Below are positions 34,050-41,701 of a stretch of 44,565 nucleotides of DNA, piece by piece. The stretch is from Planctomycetota bacterium (GTDB lineage: Bacteria; Planctomycetota; UBA1135; UBA2386): positions 1 to 44,565 of the forward strand of contig VGXW01000005.1 of NCBI GenBank assembly GCA_016873195.1, in the 5' to 3' direction. The notes under the pieces were generated by a model. It worked only from the letters and a program-made list of their open reading frames with translations. It made no database searches and had not been told where the DNA came from. How positions within the stretch are numbered: position 1 is the first letter of the stretch; each line of letters begins with the position of its first letter. The position numbers and the translations under genes were made by a program.

Positions 34050-34467
34050 CGGGTGCGTAGACCGCCGCGGCGTGGAGTTCGCTCGTGCTGGTGTTGACCT
34101 CGTTCGGGAAGTTGTAGTTCGCGACGCCGCCCGAGATCGTCCACTCGTCGACCTTGCGCGAGTACTCAGGCAGCAGGTCGATCTCGGTCACCTTGCCGTC
34201 CTTGTCGGCCGGGAAGACGCTCTCGTCCCCCTGCGCGGACAGGTTCATGTTCGCCCAGGCGGTGACGGACCAGGTGGCGCCGTCGTCGGTGACCGCCATG
34301 CGCAGATCGCCCTGCAGCACGCCGTCGGTGGCCTGCGGCACGCCGCGGAAGACGTAGCTGCTGCCGACCATCAGGCTGGCGCTGGCGCTCGGCGGCTCTG
34401 TGACGCTGGCGCAGCCGGCCAGCAGGGTGGACGCGCAGAGAAGGGCGCAGCGGGTCGTGGTGTTCAT
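34050..34467 (-). pseudogene. 3'-truncated outer-membrane lipoprotein (TorF/porin-like)
   Basis: The frame starts with a lipoprotein signal (TTTRCALLCASTLLAGC) and continues with amphipathic beta-strands: SLMVGSSYVFRGVPQATDGV, TWSVTAWANMNLS, VTEIDLLPEYSRKVDEWTIS and NFPNEVNTSTSELHAAAVYA. This resembles the N-terminal half of small 'SYVFRG' barrel proteins (Gcw_chp/TorF-type). After about residue 139 the protein-like sequence stops, and the frame runs without a stop into the glycosyltransferase gene as low-complexity shadow. The C-terminal strands are missing, so a deletion probably joined the two genes. Any product would be a chimera of about 323 residues (to 33595). Confidence 0.6.
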
Positions 34468-34570
34468 TCCCGGGGTCTTCGCTCGGGGTGCGGGCGTCGG
34501 CCTGCGCCATGGAGATCGAGCGCCTGGGTGATGCGATCGCAGTTGCCGAGGGCCGTTCCGCGGCAACTCG

Positions 34571-35887
34571 TCAGGCTACGGCGTGCCCACCCCGCTTCCA
34601 GAGCCGGACGATGAACCTCGCGTCCTCTTCCACGAGGTCCGGCTCGGTGCCGTTGTGGGCCCGCATGCCCTCGATGATCTTGCGCGGCACTCCGAGGCCC
34701 GTTGCCTCGATGTAGCGATAGTCACGCAGCACTTCCTTGACCAACTCGTTGCGCGAGGCCCGGTAGCCAGCGCGCATCTTGTCGACGGTCACGGTGTTCG
34801 GCAGGCGTCCGGGTGAGATGACCTCCAGGCGGTCTTCGTACAGGGACAACTCGATGTCCATGACGGTGATCGTGTAGTCGCGGTGCGCGACCGCATTGAC
34901 GATCGCCTCCCGCACCGCCTCCAGGGGATACTCCCACCGCTCCTGGCGTCGTCCGCCCGCGTCGATCTCCGCAACGACCGCCATGTTCCGTCGCACGAAG
35001 CTCATCGCCTGTTCGATCACACCCGCGTCCACCGCCTGGGCGATCGCCGAGGAACCGCCGGCAGCCGGTAGCCCCTGGTCCGTGCCTGCCGGTGGGAACA
35101 ACGAGACCACCGCGCCGCGCAGCGAGGCCCGCTCCCTCGCGGAGTAGTCCTTCTCCCTCCCGAGGTAGGCCACGGCGGTGATGCCCGACTGCGGCAACCA
35201 CCGCTTCGGGTTCTTGCCGAAGAGCAGCACGCCGCCGACTCCGGGCACGACCCGCCCATTGCTCTCGTGCATCAACTCGGTGTTGATCAACTGCCGGGTC
35301 CACGCTGCCCGAGAGACAGCATACGCCGGTGACTCCGGGGGCTCGATGCTCGGGCAACTCTGTTGGCGCACGTCGCGGAAGTAGTTGACCAGCCTGCGCA
35401 TGTCGAAGTCGTCGAGGCTGCCACCCGGCACGGGCTTTCGGTCGTACTGCAGCGTGCCGGCCTGCATGTAGAGGCGGGCCTCTTCCTCCTTGGTCGCGTC
35501 CCGGGTCGTGGTGCCGACCCGCATCTGCGTCACCCAGGCGGATCCTCTCTTGGCCTTGTAGGGCTTGTCGGGAGCATCCGACGACAGGGTGATGATCCCG
35601 ACGATCCTGCCAGCGCCCCAATCGATGGTCTCCCAGAACGGGATGCAGGCCGGCTGGAGGTTGTTGCCCGCGACCTGCATCACCCACTCCTCGGCCTTGT
35701 CGACGGGTCGGGTCAGCCCGGTGACCGTGCCGTCCTTCTCGACGCCGAGCAGGACGTGCCCACCTTCGAAGTTGAGCAAGGCCGCGACGTCCTTGGCCAG
35801 TTTGTCGGGATGCACGTCGTCGCGTTCGAACTCCACGCCCGACGGCTCGCCGTTGCGGATCAGATCAGCCAGTTCGGTGCGATTCAT
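34571..35887 (-). CDS. AlbA_2 (Schlafen-like) domain and HATPase regulator
   Basis: 438 residues. The N-terminal AlbA_2 domain (about 10-150) reads SGVEFERDDVHPDKLAKDVA, ALLNFEGGHVLLGVEKDG and VTGLTRPVDKAEEWV, a fold shared with Schlafen proteins and proposed to bind nucleic acid. The C-terminal HATPase_c_4 domain (about 290-435) has LEAVREAIVNAVAHRDYT, VISPGRLPNTVTVDKM and GLGVPRKIIEGM. Such proteins are usually called ATP-binding transcriptional regulators, and some sit in defence loci. Its ATG overlaps the stop of the preceding short ORF as ATGA. The local base mix is less GC-extreme than in neighbours, which may indicate acquisition. Confidence 0.85.
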   Translation of the reverse strand: MNRTELADLIRNGEPSGVEFERDDVHPDKLAKDVAALLNFEGGHVLLGVEKDGTVTGLTRPVDKAEEWVMQVAGNNLQPACIPFWETIDWGAGRIVGIITLSSDAPDKPYKAKRGSAWVTQMRVGTTTRDATKEEEARLYMQAGTLQYDRKPVPGGSLDDFDMRRLVNYFRDVRQQSCPSIEPPESPAYAVSRAAWTRQLINTELMHESNGRVVPGVGGVLLFGKNPKRWLPQSGITAVAYLGREKDYSARERASLRGAVVSLFPPAGTDQGLPAAGGSSAIAQAVDAGVIEQAMSFVRRNMAVVAEIDAGGRRQERWEYPLEAVREAIVNAVAHRDYTITVMDIELSLYEDRLEVISPGRLPNTVTVDKMRAGYRASRNELVKEVLRDYRYIEATGLGVPRKIIEGMRAHNGTEPDLVEEDARFIVRLWKRGGHAVA

Positions 35888-36165
35888 GGTTCAGGATCCG
35901 TACTTGCGGCGCCGCCGCTTGCCTCGCTCCTCGTCGGCGATTCCTCGATCGACTCGGCAGCGTCGTGGTCCGTGGGCGCCAGCACCGAGATGCCGAGTTC
36001 GCGGCGACTGTCGACCATCGTCCTGACTTGCTCGGCCGGGGCGCCGCCACCGGACCGTCCGTGAAGCCCGGCGAGGAAGTCGTGCGGGTTCACCTGCAGT
36101 GCACAGCGGTGGCAGCGATTGCCGTTCGACAGGCGGCGGGCAGGCAGGTGCAGGTCGGCGGTCAT
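35884..36165 (-). pseudogene. N-terminal fragment of a PHP-domain (TrlF-like) protein
   Basis: A 93-codon frame: CHRCALQVNPHDFLAGLHGR, then a helix (EQVRTMVDSRRELG) and ISVLAPTDHDAAE. The CALQVNP and TDHD motifs recall the N-terminal PHP phosphoesterase domain of large TrlF-type ATPases, which run well over 600 residues. Here it ends about 18 residues after TDHD in low-complexity sequence. In another frame the same DNA ends as VDRGIADEERGKRRRRKYGS before a stop 4 bp from the AlbA_2 start. That looks like a natural C-terminus, so an internal out-of-frame deletion may have joined the two ends of one gene. A short coupled functional peptide is the alternative. Confidence 0.45.
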
Positions 36166-36271
36166 CGGGCGGTCGTGTTGGCAGCGAACGCAAGAACCAT
36201 GCTTACTCCTCGTCCTCTTCGGAGAACAGGCCACGCCGCCGTTCCCGCCGCCGGCGAACGCCGCGAGGCCG

Positions 36272-39187
36272 TCAGCGGCCGAGCACCGCCAGCAGGCCCT
36301 GGCTCGCCGCGAGACCCGGCAGCGCGGTTCCGGCGGCATCGACGACCAGCGCCTGCGCGGCGATCCCGAGGCCGACGAACGCGGGATCGTTGGGCACCGC
36401 GAGGCCGTAGCCTGCCTCGCCGAGTCCGTTCGCGCCGGTGAGCACCGCGACCGCGCCGCCGCCGAGGTGCAGCACGCAGCCGCCCTGCAGCACCGTGGTC
36501 GCCCGGCCCACCGAGAAGCCGAACAGGCACGGGGCGAACGCGCGCGCGCGGCGCAGTTGGTAGCCGATCTGCCCGCCGAGCCGCGGCGTGCCCGCCGCGA
36601 GTTCGGGCAGGCCCGCGGCCCCCGCGCAGCCGATGCCCAGCGACTCGAGCGCGGGATTGCCGACGACGCCGAGCGGCATGCTGCCCGGCTCCATGCCCGT
36701 GACCCCGTCGTCGGCGAGGTAGTAGAGGCGTTCGCCGGCGACGCCGAGGAACTGCGGGTTGCTGCTGCCGCCGCCGGGCGCGAGGTCGGCGATGCGCAAG
36801 GTGCCCGCGGCCGTGCCGTCGCTGACGTAGGGTTCGAGCCCGTCCAGCCCGTCGCTCGCGGCGAGCAGGACCCGGTCGCCGAGCGCGGTGCCGGATACCG
36901 CCGCGACGCCGTGCTGGAACCCGGGCGCGAGGTCGGTCACGCGCAGGGTGCCGGCGGCCGTGCCGTCGCTGCGCCACAGTTCGCGGCCGTGTTGCGGATC
37001 CTCGGCGACCACGTAGACGAAGGCGCCGGCGAACGCGCTCGACAGCGCATCGCCCGGCAGCGGCAGCACCGTCCGCGTGGTGCCCGCGACGGTGCCGTCG
37101 GTGACGACCAGTTCGGTGCCCTGCAGCCGCGCGAGGCCGTTCTTCCACGGCCGCAGGCTGCCGGCCGTCGCGGCGCCCGCGACCGACCCGAGCAGCTGCT
37201 GGGTGCCGGCGACGGTGCCGTCGGTGACCCAGAGCGGTGGGTTCTGGCCGCCCCCTGTGTAGCCGAAGAACACGATGCGGTCGCCGAGCCGCGTGCAGCC
37301 GCTCGGCCAGGGGCCGGGCAGCGCCCAGGTTCCCGCGGCCGTGCCGTCGGTGCGCCAGAGCGAGTGGTTGGCACCCGCAGCCACGACGACGCCGTTGGCG
37401 ACGCCGAAGGAGAGGTAGAGGAAGTGGTAGGTGAGCAGGTTCCCCGTCACGGGGACGGTGCCCGCCACCGTGCCGTCGGTGCGCAGCACGGTGAGCCGCG
37501 TGCCGAGCGGGTCGAAGTCCGCGAAGTAGAGTCCGTGGCCCTCGGCCTGCAGCTGGCCCGGCGCGCCGCCCTGTGCGCCGAGTGCGTCGTAGACGCAGGT
37601 GGTGCCGCTGGCCGTGCCGTCGCTGCGCCACAGCGCCATGCCCGTGGCCGGCGTCAGCGCCGTGAAGTAGACGACGCCGTCGAGCGCGAGGATCTCGGAG
37701 TAGCTGCCGATGCTGCCGTCCTGGCCGGGATACAGGTCGGCGACCATGTACGTGCCGGCCGCCGTGCCGTCGCTGCGCCACGGTTCGAGCCCGTGCACGC
37801 CGTCCCTGGCGAACGTGAAGAGCACGCCGTTGCACGTGACGCTCTTCTGCACCGTGTTGCCGCTGCGCGCCGACGGGGTCCACAGGGTCTGCGTGCCCGC
37901 CGCGGTCCCGTCGCTGATCGCGAGGAACGGGGTGCCCTGGCCGCCCAGGTTGAGCCCCATCACGAGCATGCGGCTGCCGAGCCGCAGCAGGCCCGGCGCG
38001 TTCGTGCCGGGCACGTTCGCCGTGGTCGTGCCGGCGGCGGTGCCGTCGCTCGCGACGACCGTGAGGCCCGTGCCGTAGCTGGAGCAGGCGAGCATCGCCC
38101 GGCCCTGGTGCACGAAGCTGCGCCAGAGCACCATGCGCGGCGGCGCCAGGACGGCGCCGAGGTCGACCACGAACTGCGTCCCCGCGACGGTGCCGTCGCT
38201 GCGCCACAGCTGCGAGCCGCAGACGGCGAACGCCGTGGTGCCGTCGCTGACGAGTCCGCCCACCGGATTGCTGCCCGCGGGCAGCAGCAGCGCGGTTCCG
38301 GCCAGGGTGCCGTCGCTGCGCCACAGGGCACCGCCGAGCACGGCCAGCAGCGACCCGCCCGCGCGCACGAGCCGTTCGGTCGACGAGGTGTTGCGCACGA
38401 AGCCCGTCGCCACGACGAGCTGCGTGCCCGCCGGCGTGCCGTCGGTGCGCCACAGCTCCGCGGTGCCCGCGGCCCCGGTCGCCAGGAAGTAGACGTGGTT
38501 GCCGAACGGCGTGAACCAGTCGGGCGAGGAACCCATCGTGGGATGGACGTCCGCGAGCCGCAGCGTGCCCGCCGCAGCACCGTCGGTGACCCACGGTTCG
38601 TTGCCGGCCGCGTCGCCGACGCCCTGGAACACGAGGCGGTTGCCGAGGCTGCCGCTCTGCACGTAGGTGCCGCGGACCTGCACGGCGGCCACCTGCACGG
38701 TCCCCGCCGCCGTGAGGTCGCTCGCCCACAGCTCCATGCCGCCGAAGATCGCGCGCCCCTGCAGCACGCCGAGCCCGCGGAAGGAGCCGGGCGAGGACGG
38801 CGCGTCGCTGACCGGCACGGTCCCGGCCGGCGTGCCGTCCGTGACCCAGAGGCGCCCGCGCTGCAGGCCGGAGCGCGTCGCCAGCAGCAGGCGGTTGCCG
38901 ACCCACTGGATCGGTTCGGGCCCGCTGCTCGCGGCACCGGGGACCAGGTCGCGCAGGAGCCGTGTGCCGGCCACGGTGCCGTCGGTGACCCACGGCTCGA
39001 TGCCGCCGTCCTGGCTCCAGCCGTCGAAGCAGGCCCGTTGGCCGTCGCTGCTGGCGAACTGCAGGCTGCCGTAGGCCAGTTCGCCGGTGTAGGGCGTCTG
39101 GTTGACGTCGCGCGCGAGCTGCTGCGCGGGCAGGGCAACGACCAGAAACACCGTCGCGAGGCAACGGGTCGACGGGTGGGCGAGCAT
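36272..39187 (-). CDS. Secreted ELWxTDGTxAGT-repeat protein
   Basis: 971 residues. The signal peptide (TRCLATVFLVVALPAQQ) is followed by 17 copies of a ~50-residue unit centred on patterns like LWRSDGTAAGT, EPWVTDGTVAGT and RLWVTDGTPAGT, then a partial copy. These beta-hairpin units should build one or more propellers. The last ~130 residues form a different module (SLGIGCAGAAGLPELAAGTP, LGLGIAAQ-like strands, AASQGLLAVLG) that resembles the tail of the PQQ protein at 41702. Such proteins are common in planctomycetes; function unknown, probably surface or extracellular. The 2,326-residue ORF reads far upstream; ATG 39187 gives the signal peptide and follows GAGGAA. Confidence 0.87.
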   Translation of the reverse strand: MLAHPSTRCLATVFLVVALPAQQLARDVNQTPYTGELAYGSLQFASSDGQRACFDGWSQDGGIEPWVTDGTVAGTRLLRDLVPGAASSGPEPIQWVGNRLLLATRSGLQRGRLWVTDGTPAGTVPVSDAPSSPGSFRGLGVLQGRAIFGGMELWASDLTAAGTVQVAAVQVRGTYVQSGSLGNRLVFQGVGDAAGNEPWVTDGAAAGTLRLADVHPTMGSSPDWFTPFGNHVYFLATGAAGTAELWRTDGTPAGTQLVVATGFVRNTSSTERLVRAGGSLLAVLGGALWRSDGTLAGTALLLPAGSNPVGGLVSDGTTAFAVCGSQLWRSDGTVAGTQFVVDLGAVLAPPRMVLWRSFVHQGRAMLACSSYGTGLTVVASDGTAAGTTTANVPGTNAPGLLRLGSRMLVMGLNLGGQGTPFLAISDGTAAGTQTLWTPSARSGNTVQKSVTCNGVLFTFARDGVHGLEPWRSDGTAAGTYMVADLYPGQDGSIGSYSEILALDGVVYFTALTPATGMALWRSDGTASGTTCVYDALGAQGGAPGQLQAEGHGLYFADFDPLGTRLTVLRTDGTVAGTVPVTGNLLTYHFLYLSFGVANGVVVAAGANHSLWRTDGTAAGTWALPGPWPSGCTRLGDRIVFFGYTGGGQNPPLWVTDGTVAGTQQLLGSVAGAATAGSLRPWKNGLARLQGTELVVTDGTVAGTTRTVLPLPGDALSSAFAGAFVYVVAEDPQHGRELWRSDGTAAGTLRVTDLAPGFQHGVAAVSGTALGDRVLLAASDGLDGLEPYVSDGTAAGTLRIADLAPGGGSSNPQFLGVAGERLYYLADDGVTGMEPGSMPLGVVGNPALESLGIGCAGAAGLPELAAGTPRLGGQIGYQLRRARAFAPCLFGFSVGRATTVLQGGCVLHLGGGAVAVLTGANGLGEAGYGLAVPNDPAFVGLGIAAQALVVDAAGTALPGLAASQGLLAVLGR

Positions 39188-39233
39188 GCTGGGTTCCTCG
39201 GCGGAGGGAGGCGACCGGGAACGCGAGGAGCCC

Positions 39234-39261
39234 AGTCTAGCGGCGATCGGGGCCGCGGTAA
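39234..39261 (-). promoter_or_regulatory. Weak promoter candidate for the TDGT-repeat gene
   Basis: On the minus strand TTACCG and TAGACT (4/6 to TATAAT) are 16 bp apart, 47 bp before the ATG at 39187. It is a pattern match only. The upstream S46 gene is on the same strand, 107 bp away. Confidence 0.25.
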
Positions 39262-39294
39262 CGGGGCGAGGCCGCCGCGGGCACCGCCCCCCTG

Positions 39295-41421
39295 CTACCG
39301 GCTGCGTTCGATCTCGTCGACCACGCGCGCCGCACCGTAGACGTGCCGCAGCGCCTGCAGGATGCCCTGCGAGTGCACCGAGATCGTGCGGTTGCCCCGG
39401 TCCGGCGCGAAGATGAAGTCGCCCGGCAGGCCCTCCGCGTTGCCGTCGAACGCGAGCCCGACGATCTGCTTGTCGCGGTTGATCACCGGGCTGCCCGAGT
39501 TGCCGCCGATGATGTCGCAGGTCGACACGAAGTTCATCGGCGTGCCGAGGTCGAACGCGACCGGCGGATTGCGCCACCGCTCGGGCAGGCCGAAGGCGTT
39601 GCCGTTCATCAGCGCGTCCCACGCGTCGGGCACCTGCGCGAACGAACGGTTGCGGTCCAGCATGCCGTAGAACGTCGTGAAGGGCGGCGCGACGGTGCCG
39701 TTGTAGACGTAGCCGTCGACCACGCCGTCGGAGATGCGCAGCGTGAACGTCGCGTCCGGCGGGATGCCGTTGCCGTAGACCTTGTAGAGCGCTTCGCCGA
39801 GCCGCTGGCTCTTCTGCTCCAGTTCCTGCGCCAACGGCGCGGTCGCCGCGGCCGCCGCCCCGTTGCGCGCGACCATGACGCGGGCGAGCCGCACGAGCGG
39901 GTCCTGGTTGTCTTCGAGCGAGGTGGCATCGAGCAGTTGGGCCAGCCGCCCCTCGTCGCCGAGCACGGTCTCGCCGAGCAGGCGCGCGGCCGCGGCTTCG
40001 GCGGTGCCGCCGGCCAGCGTCTGCTGCAGCAGCGGATCGCCGGCGGGCAGCATCTGCTGCATCATCCGCAGCTGCGCGGCCAGCGCCGCGGCTTCCCGTT
40101 GTGCGTCGACCGCGAGCGGCTTCTGCAGCCGCCGGCGCTGCGCCGCCGCGCCCGTGCCGCGCAGCTCCGCAGCGCGTTCCGCCTCGGGTCTGCCCATCTG
40201 CTCGCAGTAGCCGACGATCGCCGCGGCGCGGCGCAGGTACTCGCTGGTGCCGCGGCCGGCGGGCCGCAGGGCCTGCAGATCGGGCGCGTGCTGCCGCAGC
40301 TTGCCGACCAGGGCGGCGACGTCGTCCCACAGCGAGCCGTACTCGGCCTCGAGCACCGGGTCCTTGCGGATCGCCTCGCGCGTCTGCCGGTCGAAGGCCC
40401 GGCGCCGCGCGATCAGTTCCGCGTCGCGCAGCCCGAGCAGCCGGCCCGTGTAGGCCTCCTGCGAGTTCACGATGCCGAAGTACTCGTCGAACGCCGCGTC
40501 GGCGGTCTCGGGATCGGCGCGGATCGCCTGCCGCGCGCCCGCCATCATGTTGTCCAGCATCGCGACGACGAACGGGGCGCGGAAGTCGCGCTCGAACTCG
40601 AGCATCTCGGCCGTGACGAGACGGCCGGTGCGGCCCGGATTGCCGACGACGAAGACCGGCTCGCCCGGCGCGGCGCCGTTCTGGCTCCAGCGGAACCAGT
40701 GCGGCGTCGCGAGCGGCTTGCCGCCCTCGTAGACGCGGAACAGGTCGCAGTCGAACGAGTAGCGCGGATAGGCCCAGAAGTCGTAGATGCCGCCGAAGAA
40801 CGCGAACGCGAGCTCGCTCGAGAACACGAGGCGCACGTCGTCGTACTTGCGGTAGCGGTAGGCCGCGAACTTCGCCCCGTGGTAGAAGGTCACGACCTGG
40901 CAGCGCAGCGGGGCCTCGGTCAGGCGCTGCTCGATCGCGGCGATCGCCGCGGTCCGCGCGGCCAGCGCGGCCTTGTGGTCCGCGGCGCCGTTCGTCGCCC
41001 CGAGCACTTCGCCGGTCACGTCCTGGATCTCGACCAGCTGCTCGACGAACAGGCCGGGCACCTTGCGTTCCTGCTCGAGCGTCGCGGCGTAGAAGCCGTC
41101 GCGCCGCAGGTTCTCGCCGTCGCGCGTGACCGCCTTCACGCCGTCGAGGCCGCAGTGGAAGTTCGTCATCACGAGCCCCTCGGCGCTGACGAACGAGGCC
41201 GAACAGTGGTTGGCGAAGCGAAGCGCCGACATGCGCACGTCGTCGAACCAGGCGGCGTCCGGCGCGAAGCCGTAGGCCTCGGCGAAGCGCGCGGTCGGCG
41301 GATGGTCGAAGGTCCACATCGTGCCGTTGAGCAGCACGGGCTTCTGGTCGGTTTGCGCGAGCGCCGCGGCGCCGAGGCAGGCGGCGGCGAGCAGGACGGA
41401 GACGAGGGAGCTTGGCTTCAT
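39295..41421 (-). CDS. S46-family dipeptidyl aminopeptidase (DPP7-like)
   Basis: 708 residues, normal for S46. A signal peptide (LVSVLLAAACLGAAALAQ) precedes a chymotrypsin-like fold split by a helical domain. The catalytic histidine is in GLVMTNFHCGLDG (His89), the aspartate probably in KYDDVRLVF and the serine in IIGGNSGSPVIN (Ser642). LAFDGN has glycine where acidic-residue-specific DPP11 enzymes carry arginine (from memory), so DPP7-like preference for uncharged P1 side chains is expected. These periplasmic enzymes release dipeptides for uptake. ATG 41421 gives the signal peptide; the track start at 41562 does not. It is divergent from the PQQ gene. Confidence 0.92.
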   Translation of the reverse strand: MKPSSLVSVLLAAACLGAAALAQTDQKPVLLNGTMWTFDHPPTARFAEAYGFAPDAAWFDDVRMSALRFANHCSASFVSAEGLVMTNFHCGLDGVKAVTRDGENLRRDGFYAATLEQERKVPGLFVEQLVEIQDVTGEVLGATNGAADHKAALAARTAAIAAIEQRLTEAPLRCQVVTFYHGAKFAAYRYRKYDDVRLVFSSELAFAFFGGIYDFWAYPRYSFDCDLFRVYEGGKPLATPHWFRWSQNGAAPGEPVFVVGNPGRTGRLVTAEMLEFERDFRAPFVVAMLDNMMAGARQAIRADPETADAAFDEYFGIVNSQEAYTGRLLGLRDAELIARRRAFDRQTREAIRKDPVLEAEYGSLWDDVAALVGKLRQHAPDLQALRPAGRGTSEYLRRAAAIVGYCEQMGRPEAERAAELRGTGAAAQRRRLQKPLAVDAQREAAALAAQLRMMQQMLPAGDPLLQQTLAGGTAEAAAARLLGETVLGDEGRLAQLLDATSLEDNQDPLVRLARVMVARNGAAAAATAPLAQELEQKSQRLGEALYKVYGNGIPPDATFTLRISDGVVDGYVYNGTVAPPFTTFYGMLDRNRSFAQVPDAWDALMNGNAFGLPERWRNPPVAFDLGTPMNFVSTCDIIGGNSGSPVINRDKQIVGLAFDGNAEGLPGDFIFAPDRGNRTISVHSQGILQALRHVYGAARVVDEIERSR

Positions 41422-41612
41422 GGGTCGGGGGTCGTGGCGACCGGGGGTGGCGCGAGGCGGCCGAGGGGAGGTTGCCCGCGCGAGCGAGTGTAGCCCCGGT
41501 CGCGGCCGGGTTCCGCAGGCGAGCGGGGAGGGTTCCCGACGCAATGGAGCTTCGCGACGCAAGCGCCGTGGCCGCGCATCGCCTAGGCTGCGAGCGAGCC
41601 GTGACGCCCAGG

Positions 41613-41641
41613 TTGCCTGCCTCGCGGGGCTGCCCTAGCAT
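41613..41641 (+). promoter_or_regulatory. Promoter candidate for the PQQ/IPT protein gene
   Basis: TTGCCT (-35, 4/6) and TAGCAT (-10, 4/6) are 17 bp apart, 60 bp before the ATG. A good AAGGAG ribosome site lies at 41690-41695. TAGCAT also precedes pfkA (19118). The rest of the 280-bp gap to the S46 gene shows nothing clear. Confidence 0.35.
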
Positions 41642-41701
41642 GCGCCGCCCCCCCCGCCCGCCCGCCGGGCCGTCCCCCGAGGAAGCCTCGAAGGAGCACC
41701 C

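Noticed and set aside
36700-39060. Repetitive DNA as a CRISPR or minisatellite
   Set aside because: Periodicity is ~150 bp, in frame, and encodes the degenerate TDGTxAGT protein repeat. There are no uniform repeats or spacers.
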